Below, piece by piece: positions 35,601 to 41,646 of a stretch of DNA of 64,000 nt (position 1 is its first letter; each line of letters begins with the position of its first letter). The stretch is from Micropterix aruncella (Eukaryota; Arthropoda; Insecta; Lepidoptera; Micropterigidae): NCBI GenBank assembly GCA_944548615.1, contig OX155955.1, forward strand, positions 3,161,279-3,225,278, read 5' to 3'. Below the pieces are notes generated by a model. It saw only the letters and a program-made list of their open reading frames with translations, was not told the DNA's origin and did no database searches. Position numbers and translations under genes: made by a program.

Positions 35601-36247
35601 AAGTTTACCCATTCCGGCGAATAACTAGGGGGTCTGGAGATGTATATTTCCTATGACAGCGCGAGGGGGGTGGTCATCGACCTGACGTCATCTATCCATG
35701 AATCAATCCTATAATCACCCGACACAGATTAACCACGACAGGTAAAGGACACATCGACCCGCGATATATTCAAACTGAATAACCGCATTAGGGTAGAGGC
35801 GGCGCAAGCGACCTCGATCGTATAATCAATCTGGAGAATGGAGATTTCTGGCAAAATCTGGTAGTAAGGGCTTGAGGCTGGTTCACTATTTTCACTTCCC
35901 AGTGCCTCGCAGTAAAGTGTTGTGATTGTGGACTGTGTACTGTGTTGTTCCTAAGTCTGCATAATTACCCCACAGTTGAAAGAACGATTACATATTTTTA
36001 TACCAGCCTGGGGTTGTCAGATTCGCCCGAAGCAGTGGACAGCTCCCACCAGGTGTTGGAGCTGGTCTAACAATCTACCGTGATTTCCACTGCGCCATTT
36101 TATATCTAATATATAACTGAGGATTTCACTCTTTAGTTTATATTATTATATTAAAACAAATGACTTTTACAGGTACTCATGCCAGAGGAAAGTCGCAGAA
36201 GTTTCCTGGTGACTCACTGCACGCGTCTGATGATGGATCTCCGCTGA
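6631..36247 (+). CDS. Vps13: Vps13 (VPS13A/C-type lipid-transfer protein), 3' part, 14 exons
   Basis: VPS13 proteins are rod-like bridges that move phospholipids between organelles at membrane contact sites. Exons seen: 6631-6779, 9045-9176, 11965-12484, 13633-13714, 18687-18865, 18944-19063, 21917-22035, 22109-22304, 24662-24901, 27456-27647, 34079-34183, 34257-34382, 34903-35034, 36173-36247. All introns are GT/AG. The joined length is 2367 nt, exactly 789 codons including TGA, and every junction phase agrees. In the 788-residue piece, residues 1-93 are the end of the adaptor-binding (SHR-BD) region. About 94-400 is the VPS13_C region, with GLSLVNN and [11 protein letters not shown]. About 400-643 is ATG2_C-like, with [12 protein letters not shown] and [13 protein letters not shown]. 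About 644-764 is the PH-like domain, with [14 protein letters not shown]. The closest match is the VPS13A/C type, not B or D. The gene's 5' exons lie left of the window. Introns are full of transposon relics but no exon is broken. Exon edges are read by eye; cDNA would settle them. Confidence 0.93.
7021..7065. repeat. Perfect 22-bp-arm palindrome
   Basis: AGTTTTATATTGTGTGCACA plus CT is followed by one base and then its exact reverse complement. It sits 7 bp outside the TTAA element at 7073. Confidence 0.9.
7073..7375 (-). mobile_element. TTAA-flanked MITE, family A copy 1
   Basis: TTAA lies at both ends (7069-7072, 7376-7379). Termini are CCCTTGGAGT-like and CCnnTTGAGT-like. Near one end are two direct subterminal repeats around ACCAGATCTGGT. 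TTAA targets and CCC ends point to the piggyBac superfamily. Confidence 0.88.
7380..8090. other. AT-rich intron stretch, nothing recognised
   Basis: A/T-rich with many short A+T runs up to 7760, then unique-looking sequence. I see no exon, no LINE motif and no inverted ends. Confidence 0.5.
8101..8181. repeat. Simple-sequence cluster (C-run, GA and CT runs)
   Basis: A 13-base C run is followed by GAGA-rich and then CTCT-rich tracts that can pair with each other. Confidence 0.85.
8225..8520 (+). pseudogene. LINE reverse-transcriptase C-terminal fragment
   Basis: The frame reads [16 protein letters not shown], then a (GT)n expansion at 8326-8347, then [20 protein letters not shown]. The C-x-CG-x2-Q-x5-LFCP pattern is typical of the zinc-like tail of LINE RTs. 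The rest of the element is missing. Confidence 0.5.
9045..9176 (+). CDS. Vps13: Vps13 exon (adaptor-binding region)
   Basis: The acceptor is ctttcag and the donor gtgagg. It completes the split Lys and encodes [19 protein letters not shown] through [10 protein letters not shown]. It ends after two bases of a Met codon that the next exon completes. Confidence 0.85.
9217..9411. repeat. Foldback MITE with about 44-bp inverted ends
   Basis: ATCGCACATCCGGTAGAACA continues into AAGTCACAACATACATTTTTT. The same string appears reversed at 9368-9411 with few mismatches. The spacer is about 107 bp. It sits 40 bp past the donor of the Vps13 exon at 9176. Confidence 0.85.
9771..10430 (+). mobile_element. 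R2-like retrotransposon, fragment (copy 2)
   Basis: It matches the zinc-knuckle-to-endonuclease part of the element at position 1 ([16 protein letters not shown]). It has several frame breaks and stops, and lacks the 3' signature. The last part reads [16 protein letters not shown]. Confidence 0.88.
10920..11336 (+). pseudogene. LINE (CR1/Jockey-like) 3' coding fragment
   Basis: 11130-11325 reads [20 protein letters not shown] and then [20 protein letters not shown] and [10 protein letters not shown], then a stop. 'S-GQR-y---aPr-yN-l' followed by 'FK-rlk-wL' is the usual last segment of Jockey/CR1-type RTs. It is 5'-truncated and its upstream frames are broken. Confidence 0.6.
11745..11888 (-). 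repeat. SINE-like repeat copy 1 (TAAA-type tail)
   Basis: 'CTAGAACGGGCTAGTCCCAG' through a run of AAATAAATAAATAAA. The same roughly 140 bp recurs at 50095-50240. It could be a SINE body or a LINE 3' end. Strand is uncertain. Confidence 0.5.
11965..12484 (+). CDS. Vps13: Vps13 exon (VPS13_C start; longest exon)
   Basis: The acceptor is cacgcag and the donor gtaagt. It contains [20 protein letters not shown] and SSGAIWEE, the most recognisable VPS13 signature, then a basic stretch [16 protein letters not shown]. At 520 nt it is the longest exon here. A MITE terminus starts only about 11 bp downstream of its donor. Confidence 0.93.
12496..12880 (+). mobile_element. MITE family M1, partial copy next to a splice donor
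   Basis: It begins ATTGATTATATAG..TTAGATTGCTCAATGC, the M1 terminus. It continues as in the complete copy at 36521-37101 to 'CAATTTTTAATTTGGTTTAC', then stops. The first base lies about 11 bp after the Vps13 donor at 12485. Confidence 0.75.
12940..13060 (+). repeat. Dispersed repeat, copy 1
   Basis: 'ACTGCCCAACAAAAAAGGA', 'ATGTGTTCAGGGTT' and 'ACCGATTTAGA' recur in the same order at 22455-22560. Class unknown. Confidence 0.55.
13305..13390 (+). repeat. Short dispersed repeat, copy 2
   Basis: Second copy of the roughly 90-bp sequence found at 2545-2640. The two differ at a few sites. Confidence 0.5.
13633..13714 (+). CDS. Vps13: Vps13 exon (small proline-rich exon)
   Basis: The acceptor is atttcag and the donor gttagt. 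It encodes [20 protein letters not shown] and then KTIAASYG, matching the 'DNQLP...PV--PVPPPK' stretch found in VPS13 proteins. It ends with one base of an Asp codon. An R2-like fragment begins about 16 bp after the donor. Confidence 0.88.
13730..14294 (+). mobile_element. R2-like retrotransposon, 5'-truncated (copy 3)
   Basis: It starts with AAGCAGTATAAATTCC, of which about 35 bp are repeated (13745-13775 and 13811-13840). It carries endonuclease remnants and the full 3' signature ending ..CATGGCAGCTCTGTTTGTA. Many small deletions. The 5' edge is 16 bp after a Vps13 donor. Confidence 0.88.
14378..14953 (-). mobile_element. TTAA-flanked piggyBac-like deletion derivative
   Basis: TTAA lies at 14374-14377 and 14954-14957. 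Ends are CCGTTTTAGTGCTAAGC and, inverted, CCGTTAGAGTGCTAAGC. On the minus strand an acidic/serine-rich reading frame ([15 protein letters not shown], then [14 protein letters not shown]) resembles the N-terminus of piggyBac transposases. The catalytic part is absent. Confidence 0.75.
15101..15290 (+). mobile_element. R2-like fragment with internal inverted duplication (copy 4)
   Basis: It matches 'AATAAGTGGCCGTAGTGATTC' and 'ACTTCCACAAA' of the R2-like element. In the middle, GGTCCTAGATA..TACCATATCTAGGACC forms a hairpin and GGTCCTAGATATGG repeats once more. Confidence 0.7.
15398..15640 (+). mobile_element. tRNA-derived SINE, copy 1
   Basis: A pol III B-box-like GGGCTCGATTCCCGG opens the copy. 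Then come the body GTTGGGATAAAATTAACAGA, a CA-rich stretch and the 3' end 'CCCATTGTGAAATTTCACAA', followed by (AAAC)n. Other copies are at 37273 and 56818. Confidence 0.8.
15742..16016. mobile_element. TTAA-flanked MITE, family E
   Basis: TTAA lies at 15738-15741 and 16017-16020. Ends are CCGCCCTACCTATAC and, inverted, CCGCCCTACCTATTC. Two further short TTAA units with the same GGTAGGGCGGTTAA end follow directly, up to 16057. Confidence 0.88.
16058..17461. mobile_element. TTAA-flanked 1.4-kb element, family D
   Basis: TTAA lies at 16054-16057 and 17462-17465. Both ends begin TTAACCC. It shares its left TTAA with the end of the previous cluster, so the two are back to back. No transposase is evident in any frame. 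Confidence 0.65.
17466..18234. other. AT-rich intron, nothing recognised
   Basis: No exon, RT motif or inverted ends found in this stretch on either strand. Confidence 0.5.
18235..18660 (-). pseudogene. LINE (CR1/L2-like) RT C-terminal fragment, antisense
   Basis: Minus-strand frames read [14 protein letters not shown], then [19 protein letters not shown], then a broken 'YEDRL--L-L-S---RR--GDLIETFKIL'-type ending. The KD--LEKVQRRATK block is typical of CR1/L2-like elements. Its upstream end lies close to the Vps13 acceptor at 18686. A short related piece is at 20640-20720. Confidence 0.6.
18687..18865 (+). CDS. Vps13: Vps13 exon ([11 protein letters not shown])
   Basis: The acceptor is tttatag and the donor gtgagt. 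It encodes [20 protein letters not shown] and then [20 protein letters not shown], strongly conserved in VPS13 proteins. The preceding intron holds an antisense LINE fragment ending close to the acceptor. Confidence 0.92.
18944..19063 (+). CDS. Vps13: Vps13 exon
   Basis: The acceptor is gctctag and the donor gtattg. The exon has 40 in-phase codons ending in [13 protein letters not shown], the 'FY--LHLSP-K' stretch of VPS13 proteins. Only 78 bp of intron separate it from the previous exon. Confidence 0.9.
19200..20115. other. Unclassified repeat-like intron region
   Basis: Contains two blocks resembling widespread insect repeats ('GACCATTTCTCTTAATCCAA' near 19227, 'GGTACACAGATGCCTTGATG' near 20005). 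The middle part (about 19380-19830) shares motifs such as GGGAATGATAA with the solo LTR at 21250 and may be a related LTR. I cannot set its edges. Confidence 0.3.
20133..20262 (-). repeat. Dispersed repeat, copy 1 (pairs with 27684)
   Basis: AACCCAACCGGGTTCGTCCG and CTTGGGGTGACAC recur in reverse order and orientation at 27684-27826. Class unknown. Confidence 0.6.
20771..21876 (-). mobile_element. R2-like retrotransposon, split by a solo LTR (copy 5)
   Basis: The 3' signature is at 20771-20850 (antisense). It then encodes [19 protein letters not shown] and [13 protein letters not shown] in the minus frame. The copy is interrupted at 21250-21810 and continues to 21876 with the AGTCTCGGATGCACAGCCCT block. 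It stops 40 bp before a Vps13 acceptor. Confidence 0.9.
21250..21810. mobile_element. Solo LTR inside the R2-like copy
   Basis: 561 bp beginning TGTGAGGGACC and ending GGTCCGTCACA, flanked by the 4-bp direct repeat GAGT (21246-21249, 21811-21814). Uninterrupted copies at 1450 and 60290 show the empty site. TG..CA ends and a 4-bp duplication suggest a Ty3/gypsy-type LTR left by recombination. Confidence 0.82.
21917..22035 (+). CDS. Vps13: Vps13 exon
   Basis: The acceptor is ttttccag and the donor gttagt. It encodes [20 protein letters not shown] and then [20 protein letters not shown] with the last Lys split. An antisense R2-like copy ends about 40 bp upstream of the acceptor. Confidence 0.9.
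22109..22304 (+). CDS. Vps13: Vps13 exon (ATG2_C-like core)
   Basis: The acceptor is atttcag and the donor gtatct. It encodes [18 protein letters not shown] and then [18 protein letters not shown] and [13 protein letters not shown], the best conserved motif of the VPS13/ATG2 C-terminal region. The intron before it is only 73 bp. Confidence 0.95.
22455..22560 (+). repeat. Dispersed repeat, copy 2
   Basis: Second copy of the repeat at 12940-13060 (ACTGCCCAACAAATAAGGAG, then GTGTTCAGGGTT). Confidence 0.55.
22659..23327 (+). mobile_element. Unclassified retroposon 'R670', copy 1, with 12-bp target duplication
   Basis: 669 bp and relatively GC-rich against AT-rich flanks, bounded by the exact 12-bp direct repeat AGCTTGTATACA (22647-22658 and 23328-23339). 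It has no RT, transposase or tRNA-type box I can recognise. Long frames are open on both strands but overlap one another. Related copies are at 25061, 35380, 43742, 47302 and 53379. Confidence 0.85.
23375..23680. mobile_element. Foldback MITE family M2, copy 1
   Basis: Outer ends GTGAATCAGTAC and GTACTGATTCAC pair, as do ATAAGCAACTTTTAA and AAAAGTTGCTT, and inner blocks AGCGTTGAGCGCGC and GCGCGCTCAACGCT. Confidence 0.88.
23833..24640 (+). mobile_element. R2-like retrotransposon with internal deletion (copy 6)
   Basis: It matches the element at position 1 from AGTGATTCAAGTGATCTA onward but jumps from GGCACTGGT directly to AAGTTCTCGCTG, removing about 370 nt. The endonuclease region is frame-broken. 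It has the full 3' signature, ending about 22 bp before a Vps13 exon. Confidence 0.92.
24662..24901 (+). CDS. Vps13: Vps13 exon (ATG2_C-like, glycine-rich)
   Basis: The acceptor is ctgtttag and the donor gtatgc. The exon has 80 in-phase codons: [19 protein letters not shown], then a Gly/Ala-rich amphipathic-looking stretch ([20 protein letters not shown]), then [19 protein letters not shown]. The 3' end of an R2-like copy lies only about 22 bp upstream of the exon. Confidence 0.95.
25061..25640 (+). mobile_element. R670 retroposon, diverged copy
   Basis: It follows copy 22659 in order (ACGGGCAAACCTGTCACCTC, then AGAGGCCAGC, then GGGTCCGAGTCGCTTGC, then AGTGCGCAAACTGTCCAG) with many substitutions and gaps. 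Confidence 0.7.
25769..26461. mobile_element. TTAA-flanked MITE, family C
   Basis: TTAA lies at 25765-25768 and 26462-26465. Ends are CCCCTCGCCGC and, inverted, CCCCTCGCGTACC. Inner GGGCCGT repeats. 693 bp, non-coding. Confidence 0.85.
26696..27252. mobile_element. Foldback MITE family M2, copy 2, carrying an insertion
   Basis: Ends AATCAGTACAAGCAAGTAAG and CTTACTTGCTTGTACTG pair. Inner AGCGCGCTGCGTCATTTAGC resembles copy 1. A TTAA element occupies 26726-26964. Confidence 0.85.
26726..26964. mobile_element. TTAA-flanked MITE, family G, nested in M2
   Basis: TTAA at 26722-26725 and 26965-26968. M2 copy 1 shows one TTAA at the same place (AACTTTTAATAATAAA), so this is a clean insertion. It contains the repeated motif GGGACCGATCGGACT (26750 and 26786). 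Confidence 0.8.
27456..27647 (+). CDS. Vps13: Vps13 exon (second glycine-rich block)
   Basis: The acceptor is aattgtag and the donor gtaaga. It encodes [20 protein letters not shown] and then [20 protein letters not shown] and [17 protein letters not shown]. These GVTG-KPI-GA and GKG-GL-ARP-GGV-D motifs are VPS13 hallmarks. Confidence 0.95.
27684..27826 (+). repeat. Dispersed repeat, copy 2
   Basis: Inverse-orientation partner of 20133-20262 (GTGTCACCCCAAGA..., GGACGAACCGGGTTGGGTTC). Confidence 0.6.
28415..28740 (+). pseudogene. LINE reverse-transcriptase fragment
   Basis: Frames read [17 protein letters not shown] and [15 protein letters not shown], the RT motif with GVPQGSxLGPLLF. A 'DDTSS' precedes it out of order, so the piece is scrambled. 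It is too short to name a clade. Confidence 0.55.
28781..28870 (+). repeat. MITE M1 terminus fragment
   Basis: ATTGATTATATAGGGTATTA then GATTGCTCAATGCC and the sub-terminal GGCGACATGCAGGTGGCGCT, as at the right end of the complete M1 copy. Confidence 0.7.
29034..29295. mobile_element. TTAA-flanked MITE, family B
   Basis: TTAA at 29030-29033 and 29296-29299. Ends are CCCTTCAGGCCTCGGCCCC and, inverted, CCCTTCAGGCCCCGA. 262 bp. Confidence 0.9.
29795..29910. repeat. GGTCGGTCC minisatellite
   Basis: Irregular tandem units of GGTCGGTCC/GGTCCGGTC. Just upstream (29645-29765) lie several ATTAATCGCGATTAA-type units. Confidence 0.85.
30071..30235. repeat. GC-rich foldback MITE
   Basis: Ends CCCCGGCGCGCACTT and AAGTGCGCGCCGGGG pair, followed by GGCCGCGGCGGCCAACGAGA and its inverse. 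Arms are about 48 bp and the total 165 bp. Strongly GC-rich in AT-rich surroundings. Confidence 0.92.
30529..30690 (+). repeat. MITE M1, left-end fragment
   Basis: ATTGATTATATAGGGTATTA followed by TTTGGCAACCAGGATTTTAC and a degenerate 'AAATTGATGGCTCTCATAG', as in the left half of M1. Confidence 0.65.
31231..31322 (+). repeat. Two-unit direct repeat
   Basis: AGAATACAGCCTTCAGCAAA followed by TGTGATC occurs at 31236 and again about 58 bp later. Class unknown. Confidence 0.7.
32566..33853 (+). mobile_element. Mariner transposon, full length but mutated
   Basis: 1288 bp. The ends TCAGGTTGTTCAATAAGTTT and, inverted, CCAGGTTGTTCAGTAAGTTT are flanked by TA. Full-length mariners are about 1.3 kb. 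Confidence 0.92.
32744..33831 (+). pseudogene. Mariner transposase, broken
   Basis: It starts [17 protein letters not shown] and carries an internal stop and several frame changes. Catalytic blocks are visible: [11 protein letters not shown] (33192 on), [16 protein letters not shown] (33491 on) and [13 protein letters not shown]. The second and third Asp are 34 residues apart, as in DD34D mariners. Not functional. Confidence 0.88.
34079..34183 (+). CDS. Vps13: Vps13 exon (start of PH-like domain)
   Basis: The acceptor is tttttcag and the donor gtaaaa. It encodes [20 protein letters not shown] and then [12 protein letters not shown], the 'R-PR----DG-IRPY---EA-G' linker that precedes the PH-like domain. 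The intron before it (27648-34078) is over 6 kb and holds a mariner nested in a Helitron-like repeat. Confidence 0.93.
34257..34382 (+). CDS. Vps13: Vps13 exon (PH-like domain)
   Basis: The acceptor is catcag and the donor gttagt. It encodes [20 protein letters not shown] and then [20 protein letters not shown], the first strands of the C-terminal PH-like domain. Confidence 0.95.
34600..34860 (+). repeat. MITE M1, right-half fragment
   Basis: TTAATATTATTATTGTTACC, ATTATCAATGTTATTATAGA and GCGCCACCTGCAG match the right half of the complete copy. It ends at ..ACCCTATATAATTAATGC. Confidence 0.75.
34903..35034 (+). CDS. Vps13: Vps13 exon (PH-like domain, second half)
   Basis: The acceptor is gttctag and the donor gtgagg. 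It encodes [20 protein letters not shown] and then [17 protein letters not shown]. Confidence 0.93.
35380..35870. mobile_element. R670 retroposon, rearranged remnant
   Basis: The left part (GTGTCAATTACA..CCCAGGGAGTTATAATAATA) is like the start of the 53379 copy. The right part (GGCGCAAGCGACCTCGATCG) matches the reverse strand of the family. The two halves are thus in opposite orientation. Confidence 0.5.
36173..36247 (+). CDS. Vps13: Vps13 terminal exon and stop
   Basis: The acceptor is ttttacag. It encodes [20 protein letters not shown] and then MDLR and TGA at 36245-36247. The frame and 'PE' motif after the PH-like domain fit the family's last residues. It is less conserved than the exons before it. 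Confidence 0.8.
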   Translation, partial: VLMPEESRRSFLVTHCTRLMMDLR

Positions 36248-36520
36248 CTAGAGGCTCCGCGGACGGCCCTCGCCCAGCAGCGAGTCTTTCCGCTTCGCAA
36301 GTCCCTCTGGACGCTCGCCTGTCTCTCTGCCTACGCCCTCGGGTTTCACCAAGTGTCGCCCGCGCATTTCACTCACTTCTATTGGCGTTGACGCAATCAA
36401 CGCGCTAGTCATCTATGGACACATTCCATTTAGCAGTGCCATTTACAGTGATGTTACCAGAGGTCCAAATTCATTCTTTTTATTACATACATTCTGTGGT
36501 GTCTGGTCAATAAACCGGTG
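36248..36520 (+). other. Vps13 3' UTR
   Basis: This is the stretch between the stop codon and the polyadenylation-signal region. GC content is higher up to about 36400 and no repeat was recognised. A MITE terminus starts at about 36521, so the UTR runs up to a transposon edge. Confidence 0.5.
36509..36514 (+). promoter_or_regulatory. Candidate Vps13 polyadenylation signal
   Basis: AATAAA lies 262 nt after the Vps13 stop, with a TG-rich stretch just upstream. A MITE begins only a few bases downstream, so the cleavage site would fall inside the MITE. Confidence 0.45.
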
Positions 36521-37101
36521 GATTATATAGGTATTAGATTTCTCAACGATATACAACAATATGGATACCAGTATTTTACTACGAAATGAAACAAATAGAT
36601 GGCGCTTCTAGTTCCTAAAATTGATTATTATGTTCAATTTGGTAACTTTCGAGGTATAACATGGAGGTGCACTGTGGATGGTGCTCTAAACACGCCTATA
36701 GGTATAAAATATTAAAATATTATTTTAATATTATTCACATATCAATTTTTAATTTGGTATACAGGTTTCAATATGCACTTTAATATTCAGATATAATTAT
36801 TAGTCTATCTAAATAGAATACCATTTATTGATGGCTTTCTATTCTATATTAAAAAAACTGATATATGGCATCATCAATAGTTTAATGTTATTATTGTTAT
36901 TACTGGTAAAATTATTGGGTTTTTATAATCAATCGGTCCTTTATAAAGAACTATTAATTATCAATGTTATTATAGATGGCCAAATAAATTGCTATTACTT
37001 TTTCCGTCAATGCTACCAGCGCCACCTGCATGTCACCGTCAAAAAAAGGGTTGCCAAAATTTCCTATGGAGCTGAGCAATCTAATAACATATATAATCAA
37101 T
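36521..37101 (+). mobile_element. MITE family M1, complete copy
   Basis: The left end GATTATATAGGTATTAGATT pairs with the right end CTAATAACATATATAATCAA. 581 bp. Short frames inside are not coding-like. Parts recur at 12496, 28781, 30529, 34600 and 48572. Confidence 0.88.
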
Positions 37102-37272
37102 GATACTGGATAGGTCAATTTTTGGTTATTTTCTAGTACACCTTCATATGTAGAAAACCATACTGGTTGATTTAATTCTGATAAGTCAATAGCTCGCGAA
37201 AAAAGAACTTTTTTTAAACTATTGGTCAAAACCTGTTAATTTCAATAAATCATTGATAGAATATTATTTTGT

Positions 37273-37543
37273 ATGTTATAGCGGTTAGCTAAGGTCGCCT
37301 AATCCTACATTGTAAGGTTCCGGGTTCGATTCCCGGCTGGGTCACCATTTTCCGTTGGGATAAAATTATCGGAATCGCGTATCAATTCTGTCGATCAATT
37401 GCAATATCAAGGCACACACATATTATGTACGCACACATACATGTACACACTTCATAGTAGGATTAGTTGTAAGACATTGTTGTATGGTAATAAACCCGCC
37501 CATTGTGAAATTTCACTATAAAGACTAGAAACTAACAAACAAA
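37273..37543 (+). mobile_element. tRNA-derived SINE, copy 2
   Basis: The tRNA-like head GGTTCCGGGTTCGATTCCCG (B box) is followed by GGTCACC, the common body and the 3' end GCCCATTGTGAAATTTCAC. It is a SINE and not a tRNA gene: no acceptor stem or anticodon arm pairs properly. Confidence 0.82.
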
Positions 37544-37544
37544 T

Positions 37545-40290
37545 ACTATATACAGAAAAACATTCGTATTTCAAATTACTTTGCACAATAATTTTCCATA
37601 CTTAAGGTTTTTTAAAAAATAACTGCATTTTTAAATTTCTCTACTAAAAAAGTAAAATTTTGGACTTATCGGGTGGGTTATTGACCACATTGACTATAGA
37701 ACTATTTTCTGAAGTCAACAGTTGAATGTATTGGTATGTAAGGTTGTAACGAGAAAAAAATTGGATTTGATCATCCAGGAATACTGCAACTTTCTAACAT
37801 CACAAGAAACTGTTCTCTTACTTAAAATTACATAACTTCTTACTTTCTTTGTTAATCTCAGTGAATTTAATAGAATTTAAAAAATAAATTTGTCCATCAC
37901 TGGATTAGACTGTCCTTCCAGGAATTTCACTATATTGGGCTGACATTCATAATTAAAAAGCCGATACATCCAACCGTGAACTCCACAAAAGAATCAATCT
38001 ACACACACAGAAACATGAAGTGTGCGATAGCACTCATCGTCCGCACGAGCACATGCATTTTTATCTTTTAAAGATGCATCGGCTGTCTTTTTTGCTTCTA
38101 TTCTGAATGCCTATCAATCACTTCATATATCTATGTGTTTATTAATCATTGTATTCAAACTTTCAACGGATCATTTAAGTATGTGTTAAGTTTGTATTTT
38201 TCTATTTTGTATGTTACGATAAAAAATAAGAATAATGATTCTCTCTACAAGTGCTTCCGCTTTTTAACCCATTCTTGCATTTTTAAAATTCGTATCTATA
38301 GGTCAATAAGAGGCATTTACATTGTCTAATACATCTCGCGGCAGACCTTCCTTTAATGACTAAGCATTTTACATTTACATATTTAAGTATCATTATTTTT
38401 ATGTATGCAATTATTTGAAGGGTTACAGGGGCAACAATCAATTTATTTATTTTTTGTCAAAATGAGGTACTAATGCCATCTTGTGGATTTTTCCCAAACG
38501 AATCGAAGCATGAATCGATTATCGAAAGAATAATCATAACGCCCTTAAATGATGAGAGAGACAATATATACATACAACAAAAAGAATGATTAAATTCCAT
38601 GCGGACATTGAACATGGACATGGACATTGGACATGCTCCAGGTGGACATTGATCGTTCTTTCCCGCCAGGTCCAGAGGTGGGGTACCTCGATGACCCTCC
38701 GATTGTTGCTGAGGTGGAAATGTGATAGGAAATACCATCGATATATTAGCTAGATATGTCCTCACATACAAATAAGTTGGCTCCAGATTCCCTCTGCTCG
38801 TAAATCATGTGACAGAGAGAGCAATAAATTGAACAGTATGCGAGAGAATAGCGCGCCGATATTCTTCGCGGCAGCTCTCATACAGGAAACGGTCGGCTGT
38901 CTGCCAGCGGACTGCGACCAAACTACTACTGGTCGGCTTTCAGTAGTGCTTTTGAAGGGGTCATTTTCGAGCGCGAAAGGCCCATCTAGGGGATCATATA
39001 TCTATGGGAAATACTAGTCAAAGCCAATTTACCACGTTTTTGCTTTTTTTTCAAAGGTATAATGTATTTTTTTTTTAGAAACTCACGTTTTCTTATTACT
39101 ATATTATTCTTATGTTACAGTTTTCTTTTTTTCTGAGGTAGAATTTAAGTAAAATGTATTTTTTTTTAGAAACTTAAATATGTTTACAGACAAAATATAT
39201 TTTCTCACATCACCCCTTGGACGCTATCACCACCACGTTTGGTGGTTTTTCTGTTGTGACAATTTACACCGTCGATCTACGTATTTAAGCAGTTATCGGC
39301 TCTATTACTCCCTCCATTGTGGTAAAAGATGCCTGTCACTGAATAAGCCATCGTTATATATTAGCATGCTTGCACTAACAACCTCTACAAACAAATTTTC
39401 GAGGGTTGTAGTGTCGTGAGTTTCATTCCCATTGGCTGGCTTTCAAAGGGTTAAACGCTTGCTAAAATATATATTTTTAAGTTATTCAATTTTAAAAATG
39501 GAGTTGCCATAAATTTCAAAAAGTTCACTTGATTGTTTTTGTCATAAATAACCCTTCAATTATTTCAAATCGACAAACTTTAATAAAATTATCAAAATGT
39601 CTTTACAATGTAAAACAATGTTCCTTTTGCCCAAGAATACATTCACACATGTCATTTCTGTGTTTGAACATCATCCCAGTGTTGTTTTAAAACATTAACC
39701 TGAAGAGTGCGCCGACACGCATACATAGAAATTGCAGACGAATTGGATTTACTTATTACAAAAAACTACCATCTCTGTCTTTGCACTCTCTAGGTTAAGC
39801 ATCATGTTTCCTATTATTTTTTAGTTTGCGAATACTTCAGATCTGACATGCTTTTTGACTCGTCAAATCCTATATTTCATCACAATATTATTTTTTAAGA
39901 ATTATTTAAGTGTGTGCTGCAAATTCTTTTTGTATAAAGACCTCCAAGTGCCTCTATAAAACTAATATACATAGTTGTCATATTGTACAAAGTTGTAAAC
40001 AGGTAGACTTTCCATTTTTAGCTCTGTGATATCATACTAGTTCAATATAGTAATCTGTAATCAATCCTAAAATAATTAAAAATGGCTTTTACCTAGATAA
40101 CGATTTTGCAAAAACGCTAAAACAAACGAGTGCATGGTAAAGTCCAGTTTTAATTATTTTATAATGCTAAACGACCGCGATATTCTTCAATTTTTTTAAA
40201 TCCATCCGTTGTTTAAAATACAGGAAGTAGCACAAATATTATGAGCTAGTGTCATATAAGCGTACTTATGGAATATTTATTCTCCAGTGC
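37545..40290. other. Intergenic DNA, nothing recognised
   Basis: No exon-like frame, RT or transposase motif. Small items: AATGTATTTTTTTTTAGAAA repeated at about 39061 and 39153, and GTGAGTTTCATTCCCAT with GGCT..AAGGGTTAA at 39415-39453, related to 4288-4330 and perhaps a TTAA-element end. Confidence 0.45.
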
Positions 40291-40299
40291 ATTTAATCC

Positions 40300-41010
40300 A
40301 AGCCAATTAGCTCAAAAACAGGCAATCAGACCAAATACTTCTCACAGTTTTGAAAATCGGTAGTTATCTCTCAAGGTGTCCTGATGAACATACTAAAAAT
40401 CCTCGAGGGTGGGGGATGGGCGGAGGAGGGGGGGTCATTAAATAACACTTTTTTTTTCAGTTTTTCACAGATACCTCCAAAGCCTCCAAAAAGATATCTC
40501 CAAAATAAACTACATGAAATTTCTAATAAATAAGAATCTATTTCTTTTTACTATAGGACCAATAGAAAAGTAAGTAAATGCGCCCCACGGCCAGGAAGGC
40601 ATTTTTGTCCAGGCCCCAGGTAGGCATTTTTGTCAAGGCCAGGTAGGCATTTTGTCATAGTTGTCCCCCTCGCCGCTCCTAATGTATTGACCCTACAGTA
40701 AAAAGTAACACCTGTTTTGTAAGGAATTTTATGTATTTTCCTAGAAGTAATTATAGCGCTAACCATAAAGGCTATCATAACAATAACGCTAAACCATTAA
40801 AACATCTACTTAAAACTTAAGATATTTAAATACACCCCTCCCCCCCCCCTCCCCAGCCCCTGGCGCCCCCTCCACCCTTGGGGACTTTCAGTATGCTCAG
40901 AGGAATATCTACTAATGGGAATTTCTATCTATCGTCGAGAATATCTACCAAATTTCAAAACTAGGTGAAATATTTGGGATGATTTTTCTAGTTTTATTGA
41001 GATAATTTTT
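40300..41010. repeat. Imperfect foldback region with tandem core
   Basis: CCAAATACTTCTCACAGTTTTG and ..CATACTAAAAATCC..GGGTGGGGG on the left recur reversed at 40850-41000. The centre holds three units of about 25 bp around AGGTAGGCATTTTTGTC (40590-40655). Confidence 0.6.
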
Positions 41011-41269
41011 ATGTATAAAGAATTAACGAACCAAAGTTTTTTTATTTGCTTTCTGATTGTTTTTTTTTAATATTTCAAAATATACTTGAAATCTGAAAAA
41101 ATCTTTTTGTATTACTGGCTCATGTCAATTGAAGCAAGATCTGGGAGCCTATTCTTGCAAAACTAGTATGCAAAATTTCTCTATGGCCCATATAAATTAA
41201 ACGGACCATAGACATATCTGACATGCTTTTTTTCAAGAATAGACCCCCTGGACAGGGTTCTTGCCTGAA

Positions 41270-41646
41270 CAGGGCAGTAGATGCTCACCTTGAGCGTGGT
41301 GAAGTGTGTTGTACTACTACAACAGTGGATGCTCACCTTGAGCTTGGAGAATTTGTTGTACTACTACAACAGTTGTACTACTACAACCTTGAGCGTGGAG
41401 AAGTGGTTATACTACTAAAATAGTGGATGCTCACCTTGAGCCTGGAGAAGTGGTGTACTACTACAACAGTGGATGCTAACCTTAAGCGTGGAGAAGTGAT
41501 TGTACTACTACAACAGTGGATGCTCACCTTGAGCGTGGAGAAGTGGTTATACTACTAAAATAGTGGATGCTTACCTTGAGCGTGGAGAAGTGGTTGTACT
41601 ACTACAACAGTGGATGCTCACCTTAAGGTGAGCATCCACTGCCCTG
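41270..41646. repeat. Minisatellite bounded by inverted ends
   Basis: About seven units of roughly 48 bp (GTGGATGCTCACCTTGAGCG, GGAGAAGTGGTT, ACTACTACAACA). The array starts CAGGGCAGTAGATGCTCACC and ends with its inverse, GGTGAGCATCCACTGCCCTG. The last unit forms a loopless 32-bp palindrome at 41609-41640. Confidence 0.9.

Noticed and set aside
36160..36408. 82-codon frame over the end of Vps13
   Set aside because: It is out of phase with the Vps13 terminal exon, which has a proper acceptor and the expected frame.
37290..37350. tRNA gene with B box GGTTCGATTCC
   Set aside because: No acceptor-stem pairing or clear anticodon arm, and the same head plus body recurs at 15398 and 56818, so it is a SINE.
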